DNA of 64,000 nucleotides from Negativibacillus massiliensis (GTDB lineage Bacteria; Bacillota; Clostridia; Oscillospirales; Ruminococcaceae), in NCBI RefSeq assembly GCF_900148495.1, contig NZ_FTRU01000008.1, positions 1,178,001 to 1,242,000 on the forward strand. The letters are read 5' to 3'. The translations under genes were made by a program, and so were the position numbers. The notes under the pieces were generated by a model. It searched no databases, had not been told where the DNA came from, and saw only the letters and a list, made by a program, of their open reading frames with translations. Shown in pieces: positions 19,210 through 28,299 of this stretch (its first letter is position 1; the number at the start of each line of letters is the position of its first letter).

Positions 19210-21045
19210 ATGGATAGAGAAAAAATAATCGAATATCTGCGCGGACGGGGGCTGTTTGGATATGAACACTTCGGCGCACACTTTGTATGGGAGGATAACT
19301 GCTCTCAGGTGCGCTTTACCGTTTATGCCCCCAATGCAAAAAACGTCTGCCTGATCGGTGACTTCAGTTCCTGGCAGCCCTGGCAGATGCAGCGGCTGGA
19401 CTGCGGCGTGTGGACCTTGGTCTCCCCTGACCCGCAGGAAGGACAGCGTTATAAATACCAGATCACTACCCAGAGCGGTGAGGTGTGGGACCGTGCTGAC
19501 CCGTTTGCGTTCAGCAGTCAACTCCGACCAGAAAATGCTTCTGTCATCACCTGTTTAAATCACCACATATGGCAGGACAGCGAATGGCTTTCCAAACGCG
19601 GTAAAAACTTCGATCGCCCGCTCAACATCTATGAGCTGCATCTCGGCTCCTGGAAACGAAAAGATGGAGAGGATGCAGAATGTTTCTACCAGTATGATGA
19701 AATCTGCGACCAGCTGATCCCTTATTTAAAAGAGATGGGATATACCCATATCGAACTGCTCCCACTGACCGAATATCCTCTGGATGCCTCCTGGGGATAT
19801 CAAGTTTCGGGATACTTCAGCGCTACCAGCCGCTATGGAAAACCCGAACAGCTGATGAAGCTGATCGATTGCTGTCATCAGGCAGGAATTGGGGTTATCT
19901 TTGATTTTGTTCCCACCCATTTCGTTCGGGATTTTCATGCGCTTCATTTGTTTGATGGTTCCTGTATGTACGAGCCGGATGACGAAAATCAGCGCTACAG
20001 CCCATGGGACACCGCTTTATTTGATTTTACAAAGCCTCACGTTATCAGCTTTCTGCGCTCCTCTTTAAATTTCTGGATCTCCGTCTACCATGCGGACGGT
20101 ATCCGCTACGATGCTGTTGCAAACCTAATTTACCGCAATGAAAAAAAAGAAGATGGACTAAATGATGCCGGCCTTTGGTTTTTGCGCAGTGTCAATTATG
20201 ACCTGTGGCAGGAACACCCCGAAGTCATGCTGATTGCGGAAGATTCCAGTGACTACCCAAAAGTGACTGCACCAGTAGTTTATGGCGGACTGGGATTTGA
20301 CTACAAATGGGATCTGGGATGGATGCACGATACTCTGGATTACCTTGCTACCCCATTTGGAGAACGTTCTGCCATGACCAATCGCTTTTTGTTCTCGATG
20401 AGCTACTTTTATCAGAATAACCACCTTCTCCCTCTTTCACACGATGAGGTGGTCCATGGCAAGAAAACGATCATTGACAAGCTTTGGGGCAACTATGAGC
20501 AAAAATTTGCACAGCTGCGATGCCTGTATCTGTATTTGTTCTTCCATCCGGGCAAAAAGCTTTCCTTTATGGGCAACGAACTTGCCGAATTTTTGGAATG
20601 GAGCGAACAGCGTGAACCCGGCTGGAATCTTTTAAGCTATCCTGCTCATCAAAAATTTCATCAGTTTCTGCAAAAACTCCACAAGCTATATCTTGAATTT
20701 CCCTGCCTGTGGGAACAGGACTACGACAGTCGGTATTTTCGCTGGCTGCATATGGGACCGTCTATTTTTGTCATTCAGCGCAGCGATTATCAGCAAAACA
20801 GCCTGATTGCTGCCATCAATCTTTCGGACAAGGATGCTCAATGTACGTTGGAACTGGATTGTGGTCTTGTTTCGATTCTGGATACACTTGATCCGGAGGA
20901 AACAAACGTTTGCGATGTTACTGTCAAAAGCAAATATCCTTACAGTGATAAAATCACTCTTTCCTTGACTGTTCCCGCTCTCAGCGGTGTCGTTTTAAAG
21001 CCATCTGAACCTCAAAAGAAAAACATAAAAAAGAAGATTTCATAA
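19210..21045 (+). CDS. glgB: 1,4-alpha-glucan branching enzyme
   Basis: 611 residues. Makes alpha-1,6 branches in glycogen by cutting and transferring an alpha-1,4 chain. The N-terminal CBM48 domain (VRFTVYAPNAKNVCLIGDFS) is followed by the GH13 barrel. The catalytic Asp is in ADGIRYDAVANLIY, the acid Glu in MLIAEDSSDYP, and LSHDEVVHGKK near 425 is diagnostic of GlgB. No other glycogen gene is adjacent, so the rest of the pathway lies elsewhere. The start may be GTG at 19204 or ATG at 19210; the ribosome site AGGAAGGTGG spaces better with the ATG. A TATAAT lies at 19172-19177. Confidence 0.96.
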   Translation: MDREKIIEYLRGRGLFGYEHFGAHFVWEDNCSQVRFTVYAPNAKNVCLIGDFSSWQPWQMQRLDCGVWTLVSPDPQEGQRYKYQITTQSGEVWDRADPFAFSSQLRPENASVITCLNHHIWQDSEWLSKRGKNFDRPLNIYELHLGSWKRKDGEDAECFYQYDEICDQLIPYLKEMGYTHIELLPLTEYPLDASWGYQVSGYFSATSRYGKPEQLMKLIDCCHQAGIGVIFDFVPTHFVRDFHALHLFDGSCMYEPDDENQRYSPWDTALFDFTKPHVISFLRSSLNFWISVYHADGIRYDAVANLIYRNEKKEDGLNDAGLWFLRSVNYDLWQEHPEVMLIAEDSSDYPKVTAPVVYGGLGFDYKWDLGWMHDTLDYLATPFGERSAMTNRFLFSMSYFYQNNHLLPLSHDEVVHGKKTIIDKLWGNYEQKFAQLRCLYLYLFFHPGKKLSFMGNELAEFLEWSEQREPGWNLLSYPAHQKFHQFLQKLHKLYLEFPCLWEQDYDSRYFRWLHMGPSIFVIQRSDYQQNSLIAAINLSDKDAQCTLELDCGLVSILDTLDPEETNVCDVTVKSKYPYSDKITLSLTVPALSGVVLKPSEPQKKNIKKKIS

Positions 21046-21127
21046 TTCCTGCATTTCTTTCATACAAATCCTATGGTACAATAGAATCAGAAAAAATGAT
21101 TTGGATTTGTAAAATGGGGGAATTGCC

Positions 21128-21904
21128 ATGACAAAATACAATAAAAAAATATTCGCATCTATTCTGGCAGCAGTGATTGCAGTTGGAATGTTTGGATGCT
21201 CTCAGCAGAACGAGCAGGAATCTTCCGGACAAACCACACAGGAAACATCTGATGAATCTGGCGTGGAAGAAAATACTTCAACCACTGATGTTTCGTTTAG
21301 TCGTTCCAACGAAGAAATTGCCAAAGATTTCTGTACTGTTTGGGCAGACAAATGGGCACAAATCGAAGAGGAAGGCGTTACCAGCAATCAACAGGGGCGT
21401 GCATTTCTGGAAGATATGGACAACGATGGAGCAAAAGAGCTGATCTTCCTGTATGACAACGATGTAAACTTTAACGCTGTAGTCTACCGGATCAGCGGCG
21501 ATAAAACCGAAGAGCTTGGAACCTTTGTTCTCTCCAACACCTCACCGGAACTGAACTTCACTGTGTATCAGGGAGAAAATGGCGCGATTCTCAAACATGT
21601 TGCAGTTCGGGAACTGACCTCTGAGACTCAAAACGAAACAGAGGAAAGCTATATCATGATGGAAGACGGAAAAGTTTTGCAGGAAATCCTGTTCTCCACT
21701 ACCTACGACGGAGTGGATACCTACTATGACAGCATTATGGCCGGTGCAAACGAAATCTCTTTAGAAGAATTTGATGCAATGCGTCAGGATCTTTTGGGAA
21801 ATGCTCAGGAAGTTGGAAATGTTACTTTTACACCGGAAGATTTCGTTGATTTTTCTGATTCAGATGCTTTAAACAGCTATCTTCTCGACCTTCTTTCCAA
21901 ATAA
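21128..21904 (+). CDS. Hypothetical lipoprotein
   Basis: 258 residues. The N-terminus is a lipoprotein signal with lipobox VGMFGC (Cys24), followed by a Ser/Thr/Glu-rich linker to about residue 55. The mature domain contains DMDNDGAKELIFLYD, a Ca-binding-like DxDxDG motif seen in many Clostridia lipoproteins of unknown function. It probably sits on the outer face of the membrane. GGGGG precedes the ATG. It is not clearly in an operon with glgB, since TACAAT at 21077-21082 could start its own transcript. No specific function is recognised. Confidence 0.85.
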   Translation: MTKYNKKIFASILAAVIAVGMFGCSQQNEQESSGQTTQETSDESGVEENTSTTDVSFSRSNEEIAKDFCTVWADKWAQIEEEGVTSNQQGRAFLEDMDNDGAKELIFLYDNDVNFNAVVYRISGDKTEELGTFVLSNTSPELNFTVYQGENGAILKHVAVRELTSETQNETEESYIMMEDGKVLQEILFSTTYDGVDTYYDSIMAGANEISLEEFDAMRQDLLGNAQEVGNVTFTPEDFVDFSDSDALNSYLLDLLSK

Positions 21905-21912
21905 CAGCATAC

Positions 21913-21946
21913 AAAAAAGGAAGAGCAAAATGCTCTTCCTTTTTTA
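21913..21946. terminator. Bidirectional terminator between lipoprotein and cls
   Basis: 15-bp stem AAAAAAGGAAGAGCA / TGCTCTTCCTTTTTT with a 3-nt loop, between convergent genes. Confidence 0.9.
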
Positions 21947-21952
21947 TTTTCA

Positions 21953-23479
21953 TTACATCAAAGGTGCAAATACTCTTAATACCGAACGGCCAAGTTTGCG
22001 CACAAAAGAAACTTTCCTGCATTCTTCCAGGGTGATCTCCTGACTTAGCTGCTGGGTCTTAAAGAAGTCTTCCTTTACCGCCGCAACGCTGTCTGTCTGA
22101 TACATCCATGCAGCACACTCAAAATGCAGATATAAACTGCGGTAATCCAGATTGATGGTTCCCACTACTGCATAATCGTCGTCCACTACAAAGGTTTTCG
22201 CATGAATAAAGCCGGGCGTATATTCATAAATCTTTACCCCTGCTTCGGTCAGATTTTCATAGTGAGCGCGAGAAACAGCATGCACATACCATTTGTCCGC
22301 AATGTGCGGTGTGATGATTCGGACGTCAACTCCGCTTTTTGCTGCAATGCTCAAAGCGGTGATCATTTCGCTGTCCAGAATCAGATATGGGGTTGTGATA
22401 TAAACATAGTGTTTTGCCTTGTTGATCAGGTTAAGATATACTGTCTCTCCCACTGCCTCGTCATCTAGTGGATTGTCGGTAAATGGCTGAACATAGCCCG
22501 GGGCACTGGTATCCCATTCGGTAGGATAGTATTTGGAGTAATCTTCCTTTTCTTCATGCAGGTAGTCCCACATGGACAGGAACATTGCTGTCAGTGCAAA
22601 TACACCTTCTCCTTTAAGCATGACCGAAGTGTCCTTCCAATGTCCATGCTTTTCATAGGCATTGATATATTCGTCTGCCAGATTGATTCCTCCGGTAAAG
22701 CCGACATTTCCGTCAATTACACAGATCTTTCGGTGATCACGGGTATTGAATTTGCTGGACAAAATCGGCACAAACGGATTAAAGACACTGCATTTGATTC
22801 CGTAGCTTTCCAGTTTTTTGTTGTATCCGTTCGGCAATGTCATGATACATCCCATGTCATCATAAATCACGCGGACATCTACGCCCTGAGCTGCCTTTTC
22901 CTTCAGGATATCCAGAATGGTGTTCCACATCTTTCCTTCCTGAATAATGAAATACTCCATAAAGATGTATTTCTTTGCTTTTTTCAGTTCTTCCACCATT
23001 CGTTCAAATTTGATTTCTCCCATTGGAAGATATTCTGTCTGTGTATTTTTATATGGCGGGCTGTAGGCATTGCGGGTGATATACTGCGATTGATTGACAG
23101 CATCTTCTGATTCCTTTTCAATACCCGAAGCTTCACTCATTCGCTGAATCGGTTCCCTCATTTCCGTTCCGATCTGCTTTAATTTTTTACGCATGTAATG
23201 TCCGGTACGGTCTGAACCAAACAGAATATAGATTAATCCGCCAAATACCGGAAGCAGCAAAATCGGGATCAACCAGGCAATCTTGTATGCCGGATTGCTT
23301 TTGTCGTTGATAATTTTTAATGTCATTACAACACTCAGCAAAACACTTGCTGCATAGAAATAAACAAAATAATTATTGAGTTTCCAGATAATCCCAAACA
23401 GCAGTACTGCCTGAATCAAAATGAACAACGCTGTAATTACAACGCGTTGTGTCAAAAAACGCAGAACCTTTTTCAGCAT
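21953..23479 (-). CDS. cls: Cardiolipin synthase
   Basis: 508 residues. Joins two phosphatidylglycerol molecules into cardiolipin at the membrane. Two N-terminal helices (VVITALFILIQAVLLFGIIW and YFVYFYAASVLLSVVMTL), a further hydrophobic stretch IAWLIPILLLPVFGGLIYILF, then two phospholipase-D HKD motifs: HRKICVIDGNVGFTGG and HAKTFVVDDDYAVVGT. The order and length fit bacterial Cls. The ATG at 23479 is chosen for AAAGGAAG 7 nt upstream; an in-frame codon at 23542 lacks a ribosome site. Monocistronic. Confidence 0.95.
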   Translation of the reverse strand: MLKKVLRFLTQRVVITALFILIQAVLLFGIIWKLNNYFVYFYAASVLLSVVMTLKIINDKSNPAYKIAWLIPILLLPVFGGLIYILFGSDRTGHYMRKKLKQIGTEMREPIQRMSEASGIEKESEDAVNQSQYITRNAYSPPYKNTQTEYLPMGEIKFERMVEELKKAKKYIFMEYFIIQEGKMWNTILDILKEKAAQGVDVRVIYDDMGCIMTLPNGYNKKLESYGIKCSVFNPFVPILSSKFNTRDHRKICVIDGNVGFTGGINLADEYINAYEKHGHWKDTSVMLKGEGVFALTAMFLSMWDYLHEEKEDYSKYYPTEWDTSAPGYVQPFTDNPLDDEAVGETVYLNLINKAKHYVYITTPYLILDSEMITALSIAAKSGVDVRIITPHIADKWYVHAVSRAHYENLTEAGVKIYEYTPGFIHAKTFVVDDDYAVVGTINLDYRSLYLHFECAAWMYQTDSVAAVKEDFFKTQQLSQEITLEECRKVSFVRKLGRSVLRVFAPLM

Positions 23480-23690
23480 CTTTTTTCTTCCTTTCTCGGC
23501 TTTCTTTTCATCTATCTTATCATATCCCCTATTGCTTTTCAATCATGTAATTTTTTGTAAATTAAAAGAAGGACTGGTTTTTCTTTTGATTTTATGATAA
23601 ACTTAAATATGTATGGGAAAAATGTGAAGGCAAAAGAAAAAAAGAGAAAAAGTTATTACGCCGACTCAAATTTCTCTGGAGGATTGTACT

Positions 23691-25070
23691 ATGAAAAACT
23701 ACTACGACATTGCCATTATCGGTGGCGGCATCGGCGGATTAATGACTGCTTACCGCATCACCGAAAAGAATCCTTCCGCTTCGGTGTGTATCATCGAAAA
23801 AGGACATGCCATCGAACAGCGCACCTGCCCTATTGTTACCAAAAAAGTAGACAAGTGCATTAAATGTCCTTCCTGTGCAATTATGGAAGGTCTGGCCGGT
23901 GCAGGCGCTTTTTCAGATGGAAAATACGTAATCTCCACCGAATACGGCGGATGGCTGACCGAATTTCTCAAGCCTCAAACAGTTATTGATTACATCGAGC
24001 AGGCTGACAAGATTCTGGTTTCCTTTGGCGCAACCACAGAACGTTTTTCTCCGGACAATGAGCTGAAAAAACTTTGTCTGCGCCACGACCTGCACATGAA
24101 TCAGGCACAGCTCAAACATCTTGGAACCGATTCCAACTTTGAGACAATGCGCCGTCTGATCGAGGATCTTCGCACCCGCTGCGACATCATCACTGATACA
24201 GAGGTTACCGATGTAAATCGTGATACTCTGGAAATCCTGATGCACAGCAAACAGGGAGATTCTTCCTGTAAAGCTGGAAAGGTTATCTTTGCCGTAGGAC
24301 GCGTTGGAAGCCGTTTCTTCTCCCGCTGGTGTACAGAAAACAACATTGCGCTGAGCAATAATCAGGTTGACATCGGCGTACGTGTTGAACTTCCTGCCAT
24401 TGTCTGGGAAGATTTCTCCAAACGTATCTACGAGCCAAAAATCTGGTACCGTTCCAAAGGATATGGGGACAAAACCAGAATGTTCTGCTTTAACGAGCGC
24501 GGCAGCGTTGTAACCGAAAATACAGATGGCGTACTGACTGTAAATGGTCACTCTTACCGCGACCAGAGCCGCAAAACAGAAAACTCCAACTTTGCACTGC
24601 TCTCTACCATTCGATTCACCGAACCGTTCAAACAGCCAATCGATTATGCACGCCACGTAGCAAGTCTGGCAAACCTGATCTCCGGCGGCAGTGTACTGGT
24701 TCAGCGCTTGGGTGACCTGGAAAATGGACGACGCACCGATGCAAAGCGTCTAGCTAACTCCACCACTCAGCCAACCCTCAATGCTGTTCCGGGTGACCTC
24801 AGCCTTTGTATGCCAAAACGTCAGCTCGACAACATCATTGAAACACTTCATGCTTTGGATGCGGTTGCTCCTGGTACTGCAAACTACGATACCCTCCTTT
24901 ATGGTATCGAGTGCAAATATTATTCTGCCCGTCCTCAGACCGAAAATTTCATGATTTCCGGCTGCAAAAACATTTATGCTATCGGCGATGGCGCAGGCTT
25001 CACCCGTTCTCTTTCTCAGGCAGCTGCAAACGGATTGTATGTTGCTGATCAGATTTGTTCGGAAAATTAG
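23691..25070 (+). CDS. FAD-dependent oxidoreductase (COG2509-type)
   Basis: 459 residues, cytoplasmic. The N-terminal FAD-binding loop is DIAIIGGGIGGLMTAYRI and the C-terminal FAD contact is NIYAIGDGAGFTRSLSQAAA. A Cys-rich stretch CPIVTKKVDKCIKCPSCAI (about 46-64) follows the first strand; it may bind an iron-sulfur cluster or stay reduced, and is typical of this uncharacterised flavoprotein family. Substrate unknown. TGGAGG precedes the ATG. It is followed after 20 bp by a DUF1905 gene, and the two share a terminator. Confidence 0.88.
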   Translation: MKNYYDIAIIGGGIGGLMTAYRITEKNPSASVCIIEKGHAIEQRTCPIVTKKVDKCIKCPSCAIMEGLAGAGAFSDGKYVISTEYGGWLTEFLKPQTVIDYIEQADKILVSFGATTERFSPDNELKKLCLRHDLHMNQAQLKHLGTDSNFETMRRLIEDLRTRCDIITDTEVTDVNRDTLEILMHSKQGDSSCKAGKVIFAVGRVGSRFFSRWCTENNIALSNNQVDIGVRVELPAIVWEDFSKRIYEPKIWYRSKGYGDKTRMFCFNERGSVVTENTDGVLTVNGHSYRDQSRKTENSNFALLSTIRFTEPFKQPIDYARHVASLANLISGGSVLVQRLGDLENGRRTDAKRLANSTTQPTLNAVPGDLSLCMPKRQLDNIIETLHALDAVAPGTANYDTLLYGIECKYYSARPQTENFMISGCKNIYAIGDGAGFTRSLSQAAANGLYVADQICSEN

Positions 25071-25090
25071 TCTGTTAAGAAAATTTGTGT

Positions 25091-25363
25091 ATGGATAAAA
25101 AGATTTATCATTTCTCTGCAGTTTTGCAGAAGGTTCCTGACATCGATGGTGCTTACATCGAAATCCCTTTTGATGTAAAAAAGGAATTTGGCAAAGGTCG
25201 TGTCAAGGTTCATGCTGAATTTGACGGAGTCCCTTATGATGGCTCTTTGATCCGTATGGGAACGCCCTGTCACATTATTGGTGTACGCAAGGACATTCGG
25301 CAGAAGTTGCAAAAAGTTCCCGGCGATACCATTTCTGTTGTCCTTTGGGAGCGCGAATCTTAA
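25091..25363 (+). CDS. DUF1905 domain protein
   Basis: 90 residues, essentially one DUF1905 domain, a small beta-rich cytoplasmic fold with no known activity. Typical sequence includes DIDGAYIEIPFDVKKEFGK and HIIGVRKDIRQKLQK near the C-terminus. It starts at ATG 25091 (a TTG 6 nt upstream is possible) with a weak ribosome site, suggesting coupling to the flavoprotein gene 20 bp upstream. Confidence 0.88.
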   Translation: MDKKIYHFSAVLQKVPDIDGAYIEIPFDVKKEFGKGRVKVHAEFDGVPYDGSLIRMGTPCHIIGVRKDIRQKLQKVPGDTISVVLWERES

Positions 25364-25388
25364 ACAAACAAAAACCTTATTCTAAAAT

Positions 25389-25422
25389 AAAAAGGCGGTC
25401 TGAAATTCAGACCGCCTTTTTT
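25389..25422 (+). terminator. Intrinsic terminator after DUF1905
   Basis: Stem AAAAGGCGGTCTGAA / TTCAGACCGCCTTTT and a T run. Confidence 0.9.
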
Positions 25423-25518
25423 CTGTCAGCATGATAGAAACTGATTGACTTTTCCCAAAAAAATTTGCAACTTTTGACGTTTTTCACTAGTTTTTTTGTT
25501 TTTTTTGATTCTTTCCTC

Positions 25519-25637
25519 TTGATTTTTCTCAGTTTGACTGATAATATAATTACATTATTTTAAATCTTTCATTCATTTGTTGTGTAATAAAAAATAAGCA
25601 GAAGCCGTATTCCGTATGGGATGCGGCTTCTGCTTTT
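25519..25637 (+). ncRNA. Possible short transcript ending in a strong hairpin (speculative)
   Basis: TTGATT (25519-25524), 17 bp and TAATAT (25542-25547) resemble a promoter. About 40 nt later a stem AAGCAGAAGCCG / CGGCTTCTGCTT (25596-25637) is followed by T residues. The same hairpin serves as terminator for the minus-strand DUF1836 gene, which is the simpler explanation. No known RNA family is recognised. Confidence 0.2.
25596..25637. terminator. Terminator of the DUF1836 gene
   Basis: 12-bp stem AAGCAGAAGCCG / CGGCTTCTGCTT around an 18-nt loop, with a T-rich tail on the minus strand just after the DUF1836 stop. Confidence 0.8.
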
Positions 25638-25641
25638 ATTG

Positions 25642-26232
25642 TTATCTTGCTGATTTGGATGAAGGTTTTGTCTTTTCATCCTGCACAAAGAAGCTGTCAA
25701 TCATTGCTTCCGAAACCCGTTTGCAGTAACTGGAGATACTTGCCAGACTCAACAAAAGCGAAACAAGCGCTTTGATGTCCATTTCTTCTGCATAGTTCTC
25801 CCTCAGGCCGTTTACAATAGTACTAATGCCCTCTTTGAGTTTGAGCTGATTGACGGTATCCTTCTCGAAAATTTCTTCCAGACCATCGGAACGAACCCCT
25901 TCTTCCATCAAACGGGTCATTACCTGTTTGATGTCCCCAATCGAAAGTACATTTTTGAGATTACAGATGATCAGAATCTGTAAAATCTGTTCACGGCTGT
26001 ATTTTTTCCCACGCATTGGACGAATCATTTTTTCTTTGCTGTAATTGTTTACCATCGACTTGGTCAGGATTTTATCCTTTTCCCGCCGGCGGGTTTCTCC
26101 CAGTTTGTCCTCGAACAGCATTAAAATTTGATCGATATATAAATCTAGTTCTGGAATTTGATCAGGTTCCAGACGATTTTGATTGACCGTAGAGCTGATA
26201 ATCTTTCCCAGGCTCCCTTTATTTACTTCCAT
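25642..26232 (-). CDS. DUF1836 domain protein, predicted DNA-binding
   Basis: 196 residues. The middle (LTKSMVNNYSKEKMIRPMRG then KKYSREQILQILIICNLKNV) is the DUF1836 domain, whose MerR-like helix-turn-helix suggests DNA binding. The helical C-terminal region could bind a ligand or dimerise. The acidic N-terminal region contains QIPELDLYIDQILMLFED. Function is unknown. Monocistronic; AAAGGAG lies before the ATG. Confidence 0.88.
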   Translation of the reverse strand: MEVNKGSLGKIISSTVNQNRLEPDQIPELDLYIDQILMLFEDKLGETRRREKDKILTKSMVNNYSKEKMIRPMRGKKYSREQILQILIICNLKNVLSIGDIKQVMTRLMEEGVRSDGLEEIFEKDTVNQLKLKEGISTIVNGLRENYAEEMDIKALVSLLLSLASISSYCKRVSEAMIDSFFVQDEKTKPSSKSAR

Positions 26233-26417
26233 ACTCTTTTTTTCTTCTCCTTTCCCTTTTCTGAAAAGGCAGGGTTATCCCGCAGATCATTTCCATTGTT
26301 TCTTATTTTATATTATTTTTTAAATTTTCGCAAGATGTATTGCAAACGTTGCCTTTATTTGTTATTATAAAATACATAAAGTAGTTTTAATAACTACATT
26401 ATGTAAGGAGGCTTAAT

Positions 26418-27074
26418 ATGTATCGTCTTTTTAAGAACGCCAGAGAACCCATGAGCAGCTACACACATTTTCTGGGAATGATTTTTTCGACTGCTGCAAC
26501 TATCTTTCTTGTTCTGCTAAACACAATTAACGGAGATTTTTCGGTACGAATGCTGGTATCCATTCTGGTCTTTGGATTCTCCATGCTTGCGTTATACAGT
26601 GCAAGTTCCATCTATCATTTTTACAATGGCCCTCTGTTTAAACAGGAGCGGCTGCGCAAACTGGACCACGCAATGATCTATGTTCTGATTGCCGGCTCCT
26701 ATACCCCAATCTGTCTGAAATTTATGGAAGGCAGCTATGGCATCATCTTTGTCAGCGTTATTTGGGCAATCGCACTGTGCGGTATTTTAGTCAAGATGTT
26801 CTGGATGAACGCCCCCAGATGGCTCTATACCAGCTTTTATCTGCTGATGGGCTGGGCAATTGTATTTGACTGGAAAGCGCTTCAGATGATTCCTGCTGGT
26901 GCTATTGCACTGCTTCTTGCAGGTGGCATCGCTTATTCTGTTGGCGCTGGATTTTACATCGCAAAGAAACCAAACTTTTCTTCCATCTTTGGATTCCACG
27001 AGCTGTTTCATGTATTTATTCTACTTGGTACCTTCTTCCACTTCTTGGCAGTCGTCTTTTATGTTGTATTATAG
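26418..27074 (+). CDS. Haemolysin III / TrhA family membrane protein
   Basis: 218 residues with seven hydrophobic helices, PAQR superfamily. The conserved zinc-site motifs are present: SSIYHFYNG in helix 2, KLDHAMIYVLIAGSYTP in helix 3, and GFHELFHVFILLGTFFHF in the last helix. Members are linked to membrane lipid homeostasis in Bacillus and E. coli; haemolysis is a historical name. AAGGAGG lies 8 nt before the ATG, and GTTAGTTT-like A/T sequence precedes it. Monocistronic. Confidence 0.93.
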   Translation: MYRLFKNAREPMSSYTHFLGMIFSTAATIFLVLLNTINGDFSVRMLVSILVFGFSMLALYSASSIYHFYNGPLFKQERLRKLDHAMIYVLIAGSYTPICLKFMEGSYGIIFVSVIWAIALCGILVKMFWMNAPRWLYTSFYLLMGWAIVFDWKALQMIPAGAIALLLAGGIAYSVGAGFYIAKKPNFSSIFGFHELFHVFILLGTFFHFLAVVFYVVL

Positions 27075-27075
27075 T

Positions 27076-27111
27076 AAAAACACCTTCGCTTAATATGCGA
27101 AGGTGTTTTTT
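27076..27111. terminator. Bidirectional terminator between haemolysin-III gene and reductive operon
   Basis: 14-bp stem AAAAACACCTTCGC / GCGAAGGTGTTTTT with a 7-nt loop, between convergent genes. Confidence 0.9.
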
Positions 27112-27113
27112 AT

Positions 27114-28280
27114 TTACATACTTTCTTTTAGAATTTCTACAATTTCATCATGGGTCAGCACATGATATCCACCCTGCATAATGAAGGTTCCATCTGCAAT
27201 GCCTTCCAGCATTTCTTCCTTGACACTCAGCTGGGTAATATTCATGACCAGCCCAATTTCCTTCATCCAGCTTTCCATTCGGGAAAGTCCTTCGGCTGCA
27301 ACCTCTTCTTCGGTTTTTCCTGCTGCATCAACATTCCATACATTTACAGCAAAGCGGCAGAACTTCTTTAAGCCATACGGACAGATATGGCGGTAATACG
27401 GCAGTGAAACAGCTGCTAAAGTCATACCATGGGTTGCATCTGTATAAGCTCCTATCGACTGACCAATCATATGAACCATCCAGTCGGTACTCTTACCCTG
27501 TGCAATCAGGGTATTCAGTGCCCAAGTCGCCGTCCACATGATGTTGCTGCGTGCTTCATAATCTTCTGGGTTTTTTACTGCAATCCGGCTGGAATGAACG
27601 AGCGAGCGCATCAAGCCTTCTGCGATATAGTCAGAGGTGCTGTCGTCCTCTCCGGAAAAATACTGCTCTGTGATATGGTTAAAAATATCATAGAATCCCG
27701 CTACCATCTGATATTTTGGCAGAGTGAAGGTGTATCTCGGATTGAGGATTGCAAACTTAGGAAATACCTGATCCCCAAACACGTGACCGATCTTGCGTTT
27801 TTGACTGTGGTTTGTGATAACTGCACCGCCGTTCATTTCAGAGCCGGTTCCTACCATGGTCAAAACACAACCTACCGGAACAATTTTGCAGGAGACGTCC
27901 TCCATCTTCAGATAATATTTTTCCCATGGATCTTCTTCGCAGTATACAGAAACCGATACCGCTTTGGCATAATCACAAACCGAACCGCCTCCGACCGCCA
28001 GAATAAAATCTACGTTATTTTCTTTTGCAAGGCGGCATCCTTCATACAGCTTTTCAACAGTTGGATTTGGCATAACACCCGCATCTTCAACAACCGTTTT
28101 TCCGCTTGCTTTCAGGATATCCATTACCTGATCGTAAATACCATTTTTCTTAATGGAACCACTTCCATAGCAAAGCATCACTGTTGGACCATATTTGGAC
28201 AATTCATCATGCAGATAATTCAGTGAATCTTCTCCAAAATAGAGTCTGGTTGGATTGCAGTAGCTAAAATTTCCAAGCAT
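27114..28280 (-). CDS. Iron-containing alcohol dehydrogenase (BdhA/YugJ-like)
   Basis: 388 residues. NAD(P)H-dependent reduction of aldehydes to alcohols in the cytoplasm. NAD-binding AVGGGSVCDYAKAV (about 95-108), a segment GTGSEMNGGAVITN, and Fe-binding residues in GFYDIFNHITE and TDWMVHMIGQSIGAYTDATH match the butanol-dehydrogenase branch of Fe-ADHs. It is the last gene of a five-gene minus-strand operon with two flavin reductases, a cyclophilin-like lipoprotein and a CMD-cupin protein, implying a role in reducing toxic carbonyls or quinones. AGGAGG lies before the ATG. Confidence 0.93.
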   Translation of the reverse strand: MLGNFSYCNPTRLYFGEDSLNYLHDELSKYGPTVMLCYGSGSIKKNGIYDQVMDILKASGKTVVEDAGVMPNPTVEKLYEGCRLAKENNVDFILAVGGGSVCDYAKAVSVSVYCEEDPWEKYYLKMEDVSCKIVPVGCVLTMVGTGSEMNGGAVITNHSQKRKIGHVFGDQVFPKFAILNPRYTFTLPKYQMVAGFYDIFNHITEQYFSGEDDSTSDYIAEGLMRSLVHSSRIAVKNPEDYEARSNIMWTATWALNTLIAQGKSTDWMVHMIGQSIGAYTDATHGMTLAAVSLPYYRHICPYGLKKFCRFAVNVWNVDAAGKTEEEVAAEGLSRMESWMKEIGLVMNITQLSVKEEMLEGIADGTFIMQGGYHVLTHDEIVEILKESM

Positions 28281-28299
28281 CTATATTCCTCCTAAGCGT

